From positions 1-64,000 of the forward strand of contig URYK01000011.1 of the NCBI GenBank assembly GCA_900552125.1: a stretch of 64,000 nt of DNA, read 5' to 3'. The translations under genes and the position numbers were made by a program. Source of the stretch: an uncultured Solobacterium sp. (lineage in GTDB: Bacteria; Bacillota_I; Bacilli_A; Erysipelotrichales; Erysipelotrichaceae). The number at the start of each line of letters is the position of its first letter. Within the stretch, counting starts at the first letter, position 1. Below are positions 46,048 to 54,026 of the stretch, piece after piece. Under the pieces are notes generated by a model. It had not been told where the DNA came from, made no database searches, and saw only the letters and a list, made by a program, of their open reading frames with translations.

Positions 46048-46054
46048 TAGCAGA

Positions 46055-46101
46055 TTGTAAATGTATAACTAAGTGATATAATGTATTTAGTAATACTAAA
46101 T
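46055..46101 (+). promoter_or_regulatory. padR promoter with palindromic operator
   Basis: TTGTAA (46055-46060), 16 bases, then TATAAT (46077-46082) with TGa before it. Three bases after the -10, at the expected start of transcription, lies the perfect 17-bp palindrome ATTTAGTAATACTAAAT (46085-46101). PadR regulators bind such AT-rich palindromes at their own promoters and block polymerase, so this is the likely operator. Confidence 0.8.
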
Positions 46102-46115
46102 AAAGAAGGGATGCT

Positions 46116-46463
46116 ATGAATCAGAAATATGAAAGACAATTGAAAAAAGGGGTGTTGGATATTCTGGTTTTAGAACTATTATCAGAAAGGGAAATGTATG
46201 GGTATCAGATTATTCAAACACTCCAACAGAAAAATAGAGAAAGGTTTTCTTTAAAAGAAGGTACATTATATCCTATTCTGTATCGATTAGAGGATGATGG
46301 ATGGATTGAAAGCCGGTGGAGTGAGCCAAAAGGGAAAATGGTTTCTAAAAAATATTATGCGATAACTGAACTTGGAAAAATGCAGCTACAGGAACTAAAA
46401 GAATTGTGGTTTGCATTTTCAAAAGAAGTATCTGAGATATTACGAGGTGATGGGAATGAATAA
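46116..46463 (+). CDS. PadR family transcriptional repressor
   Basis: A 115-aa PadR winged-helix protein with GVLDILVLELLSEREMYGYQ, KEGTLYPILYRLEDDGWIES and the KYYAITELGK wing. A single C-terminal helix makes it a short PadR-s2 type, a dimeric repressor of its own operon. The ATG follows GAAGGGATGCT. It overlaps the next gene by 8 bases. The PadR plus HAAS-domain gene pair is common in Firmicutes and often responds to envelope stress or drugs, but the inducer here is unknown. Confidence 0.93.
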   Translation: MNQKYERQLKKGVLDILVLELLSEREMYGYQIIQTLQQKNRERFSLKEGTLYPILYRLEDDGWIESRWSEPKGKMVSKKYYAITELGKMQLQELKELWFAFSKEVSEILRGDGNE

Positions 46464-47082
46464 GAAAGAGTATGTTAAAAAGGTATTGAAAAGAATACCA
46501 TTACAAAAGAATGATAAAACGAGACTTGAAGAAGATCTTCTACAGGATATCCTAAGCGCGATGGAAGATGGCGAATCTTGGGAAAACATTCAAAAACGAA
46601 TGGGGACTCCAGAACAGGTAGCACAGGAATATTGTATGCAAATTGGATGTTCTATGAAGAAAAGAAGAAAGTGGCCTTGGATACTGCTTGGAATAATTAT
46701 TGTTGCGGCAGTAGGAATATGGGTTTTGATACCTAAAAATTACCCACTACAATCTAGTAAATATTTTGATGAAAAAGAAGTAGAAACCTGGAATAAAGCA
46801 GTAGTAGAAAACATATCAAATAAAAACATAGATAAAATTTTGTCTAATAGCAGCGAGGCCTTTCGAAATGAGGTTTCTGAAGATGAATTGTTAACATATT
46901 TTGAAGATATGAATACAGGGAAATTTGTTCGTATTTCACAAATTGAATCTGTAGAAAATAGAAGTCTACTACAAGGAACTTTTGCGGTAAGTGAAGTAAC
47001 AGCTCAATATGATAACCGTAGTGTAATTTATTTGATAAGTTTTGATACAGATGGAAAATTAGCTGGTTTATATATGCGTTGA
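46456..47082 (+). CDS. HAAS-domain (DUF1700-like) membrane protein with DUF3887-like C-terminus
   Basis: A 208-aa protein. The N-terminal about 75 residues are an HAAS-like helical domain (EEDLLQDILSAMEDGESWENI) usually encoded next to PadR genes. Then comes one transmembrane helix (WILLGIIIVAAVGIWVLI) and an extracytoplasmic domain of about 120 residues resembling DUF3887 (WNKAVVENISNKNIDKILSN). It may sense or bind something outside the cell and relay it to PadR, which is inference. The ATG at 46456 has GAGGTGA 5 bases upstream. Confidence 0.75.
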   Translation: MNKKEYVKKVLKRIPLQKNDKTRLEEDLLQDILSAMEDGESWENIQKRMGTPEQVAQEYCMQIGCSMKKRRKWPWILLGIIIVAAVGIWVLIPKNYPLQSSKYFDEKEVETWNKAVVENISNKNIDKILSNSSEAFRNEVSEDELLTYFEDMNTGKFVRISQIESVENRSLLQGTFAVSEVTAQYDNRSVIYLISFDTDGKLAGLYMR

Positions 47083-47108
47083 GATACAATAAAGTGAGGT
47101 AAGTAATT

Positions 47109-47840
47109 ATGGGTATTGGTATTATTGTTGTTGTATTAATAGGAATTATGGCAATTGTATTATTAAGTGGGCATGGTGGTTTCCTGATTGCTGGGTATAA
47201 TACTGCAAGTAAAGAAGAAAAAGCAATGTATGACGAAAAGAAATTATGTCGTATTACAGGCATTGGCTTTTTAGTAATGGAAATAGGTCTGATTGGTTTA
47301 ATCTTTTTAAAGAACTTAAACACATTTTCAATCTTTAGTTTAATATTGATTTTTATTGGAATTGCAATACCATTATTGTTTGGTAATAAATATGCTCGTA
47401 AAAAAGGTGTTTCTTTTTATAATGACAAAAGAAATAAACGTTTAAATATTATAAATATAATATTTACAGGTATAATCCTAGTAAGTCTTGGTATTGTTAT
47501 GTTTGTTGGAAATATTAGTGTTGAGTTTCATAAGAATGATGTGAAATGCAGTGGTTTTCTTGCAGGTTCTACAACAGTTTCTTATGATGAAATAGAATCT
47601 GTTTCATTAGAAAAAGACTTGGATTTAGGAACACGAACATTTGGAATCGGTTCTTTTTCTATAAATGCAGGTAATTTTAGTAATGATGAATTTGGGACAT
47701 ATAAATTATATGCTTATACATCATGTAATACATATGTTGTTATTGATACAGGAGAAAAAGTTGTTGTGGTAAATGATAAGGATGAAAAAGACACGACAAG
47801 TTTATATCATGAATTTTTAAAATATGTAGAGGATAAATGA
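47109..47840 (+). CDS. DUF3784-type membrane protein with C-terminal PH-like domain
   Basis: A 243-aa protein. The N-terminal about 100 residues match DUF3784: one helix, then GGFLIAGYNTASKEEKAMYD and two more helices. A fourth hydrophobic segment (near residues 117-137) precedes a soluble beta-rich domain of about 100 residues with VSYDEIESVSLEKDL and YVVIDTGEKVVVVN, which looks like a bacterial PH domain. The role is unknown. It is third in the PadR operon, 26 bases after the HAAS gene, with AGTGAGGTAAG upstream. Confidence 0.75.
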   Translation: MGIGIIVVVLIGIMAIVLLSGHGGFLIAGYNTASKEEKAMYDEKKLCRITGIGFLVMEIGLIGLIFLKNLNTFSIFSLILIFIGIAIPLLFGNKYARKKGVSFYNDKRNKRLNIINIIFTGIILVSLGIVMFVGNISVEFHKNDVKCSGFLAGSTTVSYDEIESVSLEKDLDLGTRTFGIGSFSINAGNFSNDEFGTYKLYAYTSCNTYVVIDTGEKVVVVNDKDEKDTTSLYHEFLKYVEDK

Positions 47841-48169
47841 ATATGGACATGAGTATTATCTTGTTAATTTTAATATTTGTGGCTGTCGGTATCCTTATGC
47901 TATATTATGCTTATGCAATTAGCATAAAGAAAGATGTGAAAGTAATTCATGAGTATCATTATCAGAATATGAAAAAGGAAGACTTATACGGATATCTGAG
48001 AACTATGGGGATTGGAACTTTCATTATTGGAGCTACATTGCTTATTCAAGCAGGAATAATTTGTATATTTAAATCTTTTCATTTGTATGCTTTATTTATA
48101 GGGTTATTTGCTGGTATAGGAATTATGATTTATGCTCAGTATAAGTATAATGGTAGTATGTTTTCTTGA
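47837..48169 (+). CDS. Three-helix membrane protein of unknown function (DUF3784-like)
   Basis: A 110-aa protein with an N-terminal helix, a short soluble stretch containing IHEYHYQNMKKEDLYGYLRT, and two more helices. Layout and the YGYLRTMGIGTF segment resemble DUF3784-type proteins such as the preceding gene, suggesting duplication. It overlaps that gene by 4 bases (ATGA) and ends the PadR operon. I do not recognise a function. Confidence 0.7.
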   Translation: MNMDMSIILLILIFVAVGILMLYYAYAISIKKDVKVIHEYHYQNMKKEDLYGYLRTMGIGTFIIGATLLIQAGIICIFKSFHLYALFIGLFAGIGIMIYAQYKYNGSMFS

Positions 48170-48179
48170 TGAAGATGAA

Positions 48180-48203
48180 AAAAAGGCAGATCATTGCCTT
48201 TTT
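48180..48203. terminator. Bidirectional terminator between the PadR operon and ydcF
   Basis: AAAAAGGCA (48180-48188) pairs perfectly with TGCCTTTTT (48195-48203) around GATCAT, with T tracts on both strands. Its right half lies inside the last codons and stop of the minus-strand ydcF gene. Confidence 0.88.
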
Positions 48204-48751
48204 AATTTGATTTCATAATATAAGCTGTTCCACATTCGAAAGTATTCCATGATGTAATGTTTTATTTTTTCTTTTTCTTTTGTTTTTTCCATTGCGAAGT
48301 TAGTGAAAAATTTTCTTACCATAAACTGTGCTCTTCTTGCGTGGAAATTGCTTGTCACAACAATTACATTTTTGATGCTCATTTGCTCGCATATATTTTT
48401 TGCGAATTTTAGGTTTTCAAATGTGTTACGCGCTTTTGTTTCTAAATATATATCAGATGCAGGTATTCCTTTACCAATAGCATAAGCAGCCATAACTTCA
48501 GCTTCAACATAATCGTTTACAACATTACTGCCACTGATTAGAATTTTTTTAACTTTTTTATTTTGATACAATCGTATAGCAGCATCTACTCTTGTTTTCT
48601 GCATGCGAGATAGACTGCCATTATCTTTAGTAGGACTTCCTAACACAATTGCGACTTCATAATTTATATTAGTTTGAGGTTTTTGGATAGGAGGAAAATA
48701 ATGGCGAAGAATCAGGTTTGCAATTATAATGAATGCTAGTATGATCCACAT
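48191..48751 (-). CDS. YdcF/SanA family protein (DUF218)
   Basis: A 186-aa protein with an N-terminal membrane anchor (ILAFIIIANLILR) and a DUF218 domain: EVAIVLGSPTKDNGSLS, KILISGS, the LETKARNTFENLKF motif and VTSNFHARRAQF. The family includes E. coli SanA and YdcF and may bind S-adenosylmethionine or act in envelope homeostasis. Its function is not settled. It follows tmcAL with a 16-base overlap, so the two form one operon. Confidence 0.88.
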   Translation of the reverse strand: MWIILAFIIIANLILRHYFPPIQKPQTNINYEVAIVLGSPTKDNGSLSRMQKTRVDAAIRLYQNKKVKKILISGSNVVNDYVEAEVMAAYAIGKGIPASDIYLETKARNTFENLKFAKNICEQMSIKNVIVVTSNFHARRAQFMVRKFFTNFAMEKTKEKEKIKHYIMEYFRMWNSLYYEIKLKRQ

Positions 48752-49854
48752 GATGAAATATAAATAGGACTTTGTACTTCAGAGTCCATGATCTCCTTTC
48801 TTTTTGTTGTATCAAATGCATAAGCATAAGCATTTGTTATTCGTATGAAAATATCGCGATATGGCTGAGGAATCTGATGAAAACTAGCCGCAATTTTAAT
48901 TTCCTGTTTCTTCAAATGTTTTAAATGTTTCCGTCCTATATCATTAAAAGCAAGTACTCGTAGGAAATCGCATGTAGGAAGCGTATCAATTTCATATTTA
49001 TTGGTTTGTGTAAGAATGTGAATCAGACTTCGCTGTATACTGCTTCTAGGATAGCGATTACTGATACAGGAAGTAATAAATGATTCCCAGTCCATATGAA
49101 TGTTTGCCTGTTTAACGAATAAATTTTCAATACCCTCATCTACTAAAAAACGTTTTCTTAACTCTTCTTTTGATGTTGTAAGCAATAGCGTCTGTATATA
49201 GGGGTAATATTCTTCCATGAATACTGGATTTGTTAGGTATTCTGACATATTTGTGGTATGTGAGATACAATTTCCTTCTTTTATTGCTTTTCGTATTGCT
49301 GTGGCAGAACTGATTGTATTGTTAATATCCTGATCATGATAGCCATTTGTACGCTGTATTGCGATAGGCGTGATATTTTTATTAGTGACAGCACGCAGAT
49401 ATGCCATGCCTAGGATATCATTGCTATTGACTTTACCATGAATTTTTTCTAATGTTTTTGCCATGGAGATTCCGTTTTTACGTTGCTTCTGATATTCTTC
49501 ATAAGTTGTATTTGCAAGCTTAGATAAATGTTCAATATCTGATGTTTCACTGCCAAATACTAAACTATTAATGCCCGCCATGTCTAAAATGTCTACAGCA
49601 TGTTTTGCGAAGATATCTGCTCTTTGGACAACAAAAGGATAGGGAAGTTCAATGACTAGGTCACAGCCAGCTGAAATTGCGGCTTTTGCCCTTGCCCACT
49701 TATCGGTAATGGCACACTCTCCACGCTGTACAAAATTACCGGACATAATAGCTATAAGTACATCACAGTTAGTTGCTTCTTTAGCTTTCTGAATATGATA
49801 TGCATGCCCATTATGAAAAGGATTGTATTCTGTCACAATGCCACATATTTTCAT
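48736..49854 (-). CDS. tmcAL: tRNA(Met) cytidine acetate ligase TmcAL
   Basis: A 372-aa nucleotidyltransferase (YlbM family) that acetylates C34 of elongator tRNA-Met using acetate and ATP. The nucleotide-binding HxGH motif is at residues 14-17 in YNPFHNGHAYH, with SGNFVQRGE and FGSETSDIEHL further on. The ATG follows GAGGTGATTAACC on the minus strand. An extended -10 (minus strand TGGTATACT, 49884-49876) lies just upstream. In Bacillus ylbM is near ylbN (yceD) and rpmF, and the same trio is here. Confidence 0.94.
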   Translation of the reverse strand: MKICGIVTEYNPFHNGHAYHIQKAKEATNCDVLIAIMSGNFVQRGECAITDKWARAKAAISAGCDLVIELPYPFVVQRADIFAKHAVDILDMAGINSLVFGSETSDIEHLSKLANTTYEEYQKQRKNGISMAKTLEKIHGKVNSNDILGMAYLRAVTNKNITPIAIQRTNGYHDQDINNTISSATAIRKAIKEGNCISHTTNMSEYLTNPVFMEEYYPYIQTLLLTTSKEELRKRFLVDEGIENLFVKQANIHMDWESFITSCISNRYPRSSIQRSLIHILTQTNKYEIDTLPTCDFLRVLAFNDIGRKHLKHLKKQEIKIAASFHQIPQPYRDIFIRITNAYAYAFDTTKRKEIMDSEVQSPIYISSCGSY

Positions 49855-49962
49855 GGTTAATCACCTCGTTATCTTAGTATACCATAGCTTTTTTCTTCTT
49901 CCTAGTTTCACTTTTATTTTATGAAAGTTGTGGTACAATAAAATAAAAAAAGGAGTTTGAAC

Positions 49963-50898
49963 ATGAAGTGGAATGAATATTCAATAATTAGTGCCTGTGA
50001 TCAATTGCCGCTTTCTGTTTTATGCTGTGAGCCTGATGAAGAAGCAAAGGGGATTGTACAATTGGTACATGGTATGGCAGAACATAAAGAACGTTATAAA
50101 GATGTAATGGAATTTTTAGCAGACAAAGGGTATATATGTGTGATTCATGATCATCGTGGACATGGGAAAAGTGTACGTAATAAAAATGATTTAGGCTATA
50201 TAAATGGGAAACATGCAGAATATATGATTGAAGACCTTTATCAGATTAATGCATATATTCATAAACGATATCCTTATTATCCAGTGTATATGTTCGGACA
50301 TAGTATGGGTTCTTTAGTAGTTCGTGCCTATGCAAAGCAATATGATGATACAATTGATGCGTTGATTGTATGTGGAAGCCCCAGCAAACAGTCTGCGGCT
50401 TGCCTAGGACATATCATGTGTGAAGGCATGAAAGTGGCAAGGGGAGGACATTTTCGCAGCTCATTGATTCAAAAAATAGCGTTTTCTTCCTATGCAGATG
50501 CATTCGATGAAGATTATAGTGAAAATGTCTGGTTATGTAGTGATGAAGATGTTGTTCATGCTTATGATCAGGATGAAATGTGTGGATTCACATTCACATT
50601 GAATGGGTTTGAAAATCTGTTTTCCTTATTACTGATGGTTTATGATAAAAAACATTGGAAGCTAAAAAATAAAAATCTTCCTATTCGTTTTATTGCGGGA
50701 GAAAATGATCCATGTATCATAAATCAGAAGAAGTTTCAGGAAGCTGCAGGTTTGATGCGAAAAATCGGTTATCTTCATGTCAGCGCAAGACTATTTCCTA
50801 AAATGCGGCATGAAATATTAAATGAAAAAAATCATAGTGAAGTATATGAAGATATTCTTGCATTTATTGAAAAAGTAAGGTGTGGAGAATATAAATAA
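49963..50898 (+). CDS. Alpha/beta hydrolase, monoacylglycerol lipase-like
   Basis: A 311-aa serine hydrolase of the S33-like/Hydrolase_4 group. It has the oxyanion-side VQLVHGMAEHKERY, HDHRGHGKS (62-70) and the nucleophile elbow GHSMG (112-116, S114). The acid is likely in AGENDPC, and the histidine in KMRHEILNE. These motifs resemble monoacylglycerol lipases and lysophospholipases rather than peptidases. There is no signal peptide, so it is cytoplasmic. The ATG at 49963 follows AAGGAGTTTGA; the TTG two codons earlier is less likely. An extended -10 (TGGTACAAT, 49931-49939) precedes it. Confidence 0.9.
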   Translation: MKWNEYSIISACDQLPLSVLCCEPDEEAKGIVQLVHGMAEHKERYKDVMEFLADKGYICVIHDHRGHGKSVRNKNDLGYINGKHAEYMIEDLYQINAYIHKRYPYYPVYMFGHSMGSLVVRAYAKQYDDTIDALIVCGSPSKQSAACLGHIMCEGMKVARGGHFRSSLIQKIAFSSYADAFDEDYSENVWLCSDEDVVHAYDQDEMCGFTFTLNGFENLFSLLLMVYDKKHWKLKNKNLPIRFIAGENDPCIINQKKFQEAAGLMRKIGYLHVSARLFPKMRHEILNEKNHSEVYEDILAFIEKVRCGEYK

Positions 50899-50981
50899 TC
50901 AGAAAAATAAAAAAAATACTTTTCATTCGTTCTATTTTATGGTTTAATATATAAGCCAGCCTATGAAATGAAGATAATCTG

Positions 50982-51010
50982 TTGACTTTTCAATAGATGT
51001 TACTTATAAT
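50982..51010 (+). promoter_or_regulatory. Promoter of yceD-rpmF
   Basis: TTGACT (50982-50987), 17 bases, TATAAT (51005-51010), close to consensus. Confidence 0.85.
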
Positions 51011-51039
51011 AGGATAGGTCAGACAACGAGGTGATTCTT

Positions 51040-51549
51040 TTGAAATGGTCCAGAATAGAACTGCTTAAGGCGAAAGATGCGACAATTGAATTCGATGAAA
51101 CGATTCAGTTTGAGCCTGAGGTATTTTCTAAGATGCATCAAATCAGAGGATTACAGGATGTTACGGTATCAGGGAATGTTCATTACGATATATCTAGCGA
51201 GAAAGTATTTGCCGATCTCGATATTGAAGGCGTGATGATAGTACCGTGTTCTATTACCCTTGAGGATGTAGAATATGAATTCCATACAAAATCTTTAGAA
51301 GTGTTCTCTTTCGAAAAAACTGATGATGAAGATGTACACGAAGTTAAAGGTGATGTCGTAGAGTTATTGCCGGTGATCTTTCAATTGATATTGATGGAAG
51401 TTCCTTTAAAAGTTGTTAAGGAAGGAATTACACAGTATCCTAAAGGTGACGGTTGGGAAGTTGTCAAAGAGGAAGATTACATAAAAGAAAAAAAGAAAGA
51501 AATCGATCCTCGTTTAGCAAAGTTGAAAGAATTCAAATTGGAAGATTAA
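51040..51549 (+). CDS. yceD: YceD family protein (DUF177, 23S rRNA accumulation)
   Basis: A 169-aa protein of the YceD/DUF177 family, which in E. coli and plants is needed for normal 23S rRNA accumulation. It shows DVTVSGNVHYDISSEKVFAD and VPCSITLEDVEYEF, then a tail with DPRLAKLKEF. The start is a TTG at 51040 with GAGGTGA 6 bases upstream; the GTG at 51031 lies inside the ribosome binding site. It is followed by rpmF at 15 bases, the usual pairing. Confidence 0.9.
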   Translation: MKWSRIELLKAKDATIEFDETIQFEPEVFSKMHQIRGLQDVTVSGNVHYDISSEKVFADLDIEGVMIVPCSITLEDVEYEFHTKSLEVFSFEKTDDEDVHEVKGDVVELLPVIFQLILMEVPLKVVKEGITQYPKGDGWEVVKEEDYIKEKKKEIDPRLAKLKEFKLED

Positions 51550-51564
51550 GTAGGAGGTGCTAAC

Positions 51565-51735
51565 ATGGCTGTTCAACAGAGACGTAATTCAAAGACAAGA
51601 AAAGCAAAACGTAGAACTCATTATAAATTAGCTGCACCGACATTAGTAAAATGTCCAGCTTGCGGTGAGTACAAGCTGCCACACAAAATGTGTTCTTGCG
51701 GTGAATACAACGGAAAAACCATCGTAAACAAATAA
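51565..51735 (+). CDS. rpmF: 50S ribosomal protein L32
   Basis: A 56-aa protein encoded by a short frame with GTAGGAGGTGC before the ATG. It begins [20 protein letters not shown], typical of bL32, and has a zinc-ribbon-like part with [11 protein letters not shown]. The second cysteine pair reads MCSCGEY, with one residue between the cysteines instead of the usual two. The gene is intact otherwise and is transcribed with yceD. Confidence 0.96.
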   Translation: MAVQQRRNSKTRKAKRRTHYKLAAPTLVKCPACGEYKLPHKMCSCGEYNGKTIVNK

Positions 51736-51738
51736 AAC

Positions 51739-51765
51739 AAAAAGCTGCCTAAGCGGCTTTTTTTC
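51739..51765 (+). terminator. Terminator after rpmF
   Basis: AAAAAGCTGC (51739-51748) pairs with GCGGCTTTTT (51753-51762) with one G-T pair, followed by more T residues. Confidence 0.9.
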
Positions 51766-51783
51766 TCAGCAAGGGGAAAAAGG

Positions 51784-51812
51784 TTGATGTTTACGGGATT
51801 TCGTGGTATAGT
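51784..51812 (+). promoter_or_regulatory. Promoter of the rimP-nusA-infB operon
   Basis: TTGATG (51784-51789), 17 bases, TATAGT (51807-51812) with TGg directly before the -10. Confidence 0.85.
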
Positions 51813-51831
51813 ATTTACAGATACTTCAATT

Positions 51832-51852
51832 GGAGTGGGATGATCCCACTCC
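51832..51852 (+). promoter_or_regulatory. Leader hairpin upstream of rimP
   Basis: GGAGTGGGA (51832-51840) pairs perfectly with TCCCACTCC (51844-51852) around TGA, giving a 9-bp GC-rich stem about 28 bases before the rimP ATG. No T tract follows, so it is not a terminator. It could stabilise the 5' end of the mRNA or be a regulatory site. Confidence 0.6.
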
Positions 51853-51879
51853 TTCATTATGTTTGTAAAGGAGAGTATT

Positions 51880-52347
51880 ATGGATCAAATTACGAAATTA
51901 AAAGAACTGATCGCTCCACTTGTGGCAGAAGATGGTATTGAATTATACGATGTCGCATGGCATACCGAAGGAAAAATGCGTATTCTTCAGGTTTCTATCA
52001 TGAAAAAAGATGGAAGTATGGATATTGACACATGTGCGGAACAATCTGAAAAAATCAGTGCGATGCTAGATGAAAAAGATCTGATTTCCAGTGAGTACTT
52101 TTTAGAGGTGTGTTCTCCTGGTGCAGAGCGTGAATTAAGAAACGAACAGCAGATTAAAGATGCTGTTGGTGAATATGTGTATGTGAAACTGAAAAATCCA
52201 AAAGCTGGTATGAATGATGTGAAGGGTACATTACTGGCATTTGAAAATAATACAGTTTTCATTGAATATATGGCAAAAGCTGTTAAGAAAAAGGCGGAAA
52301 TAGAATTAGAAAACATTGCGTTGATTCGCCTATCTGTAAAAATTTAG
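51880..52347 (+). CDS. rimP: Ribosome maturation factor RimP
   Basis: A 155-aa factor for 30S subunit assembly with the N-terminal domain (EDGIELYDVAWHTEGKMRIL, SEYFLEVCSPGAERELRN) and the C-terminal SH3-like domain. The ATG at 51880 follows AAAGGAGAG; an upstream in-frame ATG at 51859 has no ribosome binding site and lies just after the hairpin. First gene of the operon. Confidence 0.95.
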   Translation: MDQITKLKELIAPLVAEDGIELYDVAWHTEGKMRILQVSIMKKDGSMDIDTCAEQSEKISAMLDEKDLISSEYFLEVCSPGAERELRNEQQIKDAVGEYVYVKLKNPKAGMNDVKGTLLAFENNTVFIEYMAKAVKKKAEIELENIALIRLSVKI

Positions 52348-52364
52348 AAAGGAAAGAAATTAAA

Positions 52365-54008
52365 ATGAAGTTGAAAGATTTTATGGCTGCGATGCAGGCA
52401 ATTGAGTCAGACCGTAAATTATCAAAAGAAATTGTCATCGAAGCATTACAGGAAGCTTTAGCAAAAGCATTCCGTAAACATATTGAAATACCTGATGCTA
52501 TGGTTCGCGTTGATGTGAACGATGAAACAGGAGATATTAAAGTTTATCAGCAGCGTTTAATTGTAGAGAATGTAGAAGATGATGAACTGGAAATCTCTTT
52601 AGAAGATGCAAAACGTGTAAATCAGTCACTGGAATTAGGCGGTGTCGTAGAAGAAGAAGTAAGTATTGCGGATTTAGGACGTGCTGCGGTTATTCTTGCA
52701 AAGAACGTTATGAAACAAAAAATTCGTGAAGCTGAAAAATTAGTTGTTTATGAAGAATATTGTGACAAAGTTGATGAAATGATTACTGGTACAATCGAAT
52801 CTGTAGAGGAAAAATTCTGTGTAGTAAATATCGGAAAAACATTAGCATTAATGCCTAAAAATCAACAGATTCCTAATGAACAGTACCGTGAAGGTGAGTT
52901 AATTCGTGTAATCATCAAAGAAGTAAACAAAGAGACAAAAGGTGCTCAGGTTTTAGTATCTCGTGCTGATGCAACATTAGTAAAACGCTTATTTGAAAAA
53001 GAAGTTCCTGAAATTTTCCAAGGTGTTATTGAAATTAAAGCAATTGCGCGTGAAGCAGGAGAACGTACGAAGATGGCCGTTTATTCTCACAATGAAAACG
53101 TAGATCCTATTGGAGCCTGCATTGGCCCTAGAGGACAGCGTGTACAGGTGATTATTGATGAGTTAGGTGGAGAAAAAATTGATATTTTTGAGTGGAGCGA
53201 AGATGTTACAGAACTTATCAAAAATGCATTATCTCCAGCTGATGTTCTTGCGGTAATTCCAAGTGAAGAAAGAAAAGGCGGTTTATTGGTAGTTGTACCT
53301 GATAATCAGTTATCCTTAGCTATCGGTAAACGCGGTAAAAATGCGCGCCTAGCAGTTAAACTGACTGGTAATAAAATTGACATCAAATCAGAAACAGATG
53401 TAGATGCATTAGGTATTGACTGGAAAGAAATTGCGAAGAAACAGCGTGAAGAATTCTTAGCTCGTCAAAAAGAAGCACAAGAGGCTGCTCAGCAGGAAAT
53501 TTTTGAAGAAAATGCACAGCCACAAGAAGTTATTTCTTTAGATGATGCAGGTGTAAATGTACATGAACTTCATAATGATGATTATGAAGATGAAATCGAA
53601 GATACAGCTGAAGAGTTTGTAGAAGAAAATAATGAAGATGTATCTGAAGAAGCTGTTGAGGAAACAGATTTGGAAGCAGCTGCTCGTATCGCAAAAGAAA
53701 AACAGAAATTAGAAGGAATAAATCTGAAAGAAAAACAGGAATATGTTTCTAAATTTGAAACATTAGCTGATGCTTCTAATAAGCAGGATACAAAAACAAG
53801 TGCAAAACCAAAACCTAAGAAAAATGAAGAGAAAGAGGAACGTCGTAAGCCTACTTTTGATTTGAGTAAAAAAGATTATGAAATGAAACCAATTTATTCA
53901 GAAGAAGAATTAGCTGAAATTGAACGTGAAGAACGTGAAATGGAAGAAAATGATTGGATTCATGATGAAATTGACTTTGATGAATATGACAAATATTACG
54001 AAGAGTAA
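52365..54008 (+). CDS. nusA: Transcription termination/antitermination factor NusA with long acidic tail
   Basis: A 547-aa NusA. The N-terminal RNA polymerase-binding domain, S1 domain (near ITGTIESVEEKFCVVNIGKT), and two KH domains (GACIGPRGQRVQVIIDELGG and LAIGKRGKNARLAVKLTGNK) end by about residue 350. The next 190 residues are a Glu/Asp-rich, low-complexity extension (for example EDEIEDTAEEFVEENNEDVS) with a short basic patch (KPKPKKNEEKEERRKP), ending YDKYYEE. Bacillus NusA (371 aa) has no such tail; it does not look like the E. coli AR1-AR2 repeats. The ATG follows AAAGGAAAG. Confidence 0.95.
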   Translation: MKLKDFMAAMQAIESDRKLSKEIVIEALQEALAKAFRKHIEIPDAMVRVDVNDETGDIKVYQQRLIVENVEDDELEISLEDAKRVNQSLELGGVVEEEVSIADLGRAAVILAKNVMKQKIREAEKLVVYEEYCDKVDEMITGTIESVEEKFCVVNIGKTLALMPKNQQIPNEQYREGELIRVIIKEVNKETKGAQVLVSRADATLVKRLFEKEVPEIFQGVIEIKAIAREAGERTKMAVYSHNENVDPIGACIGPRGQRVQVIIDELGGEKIDIFEWSEDVTELIKNALSPADVLAVIPSEERKGGLLVVVPDNQLSLAIGKRGKNARLAVKLTGNKIDIKSETDVDALGIDWKEIAKKQREEFLARQKEAQEAAQQEIFEENAQPQEVISLDDAGVNVHELHNDDYEDEIEDTAEEFVEENNEDVSEEAVEETDLEAAARIAKEKQKLEGINLKEKQEYVSKFETLADASNKQDTKTSAKPKPKKNEEKEERRKPTFDLSKKDYEMKPIYSEEELAEIEREEREMEENDWIHDEIDFDEYDKYYEE

Positions 54009-54026
54009 GATAAAGGAGGCCTAGGT

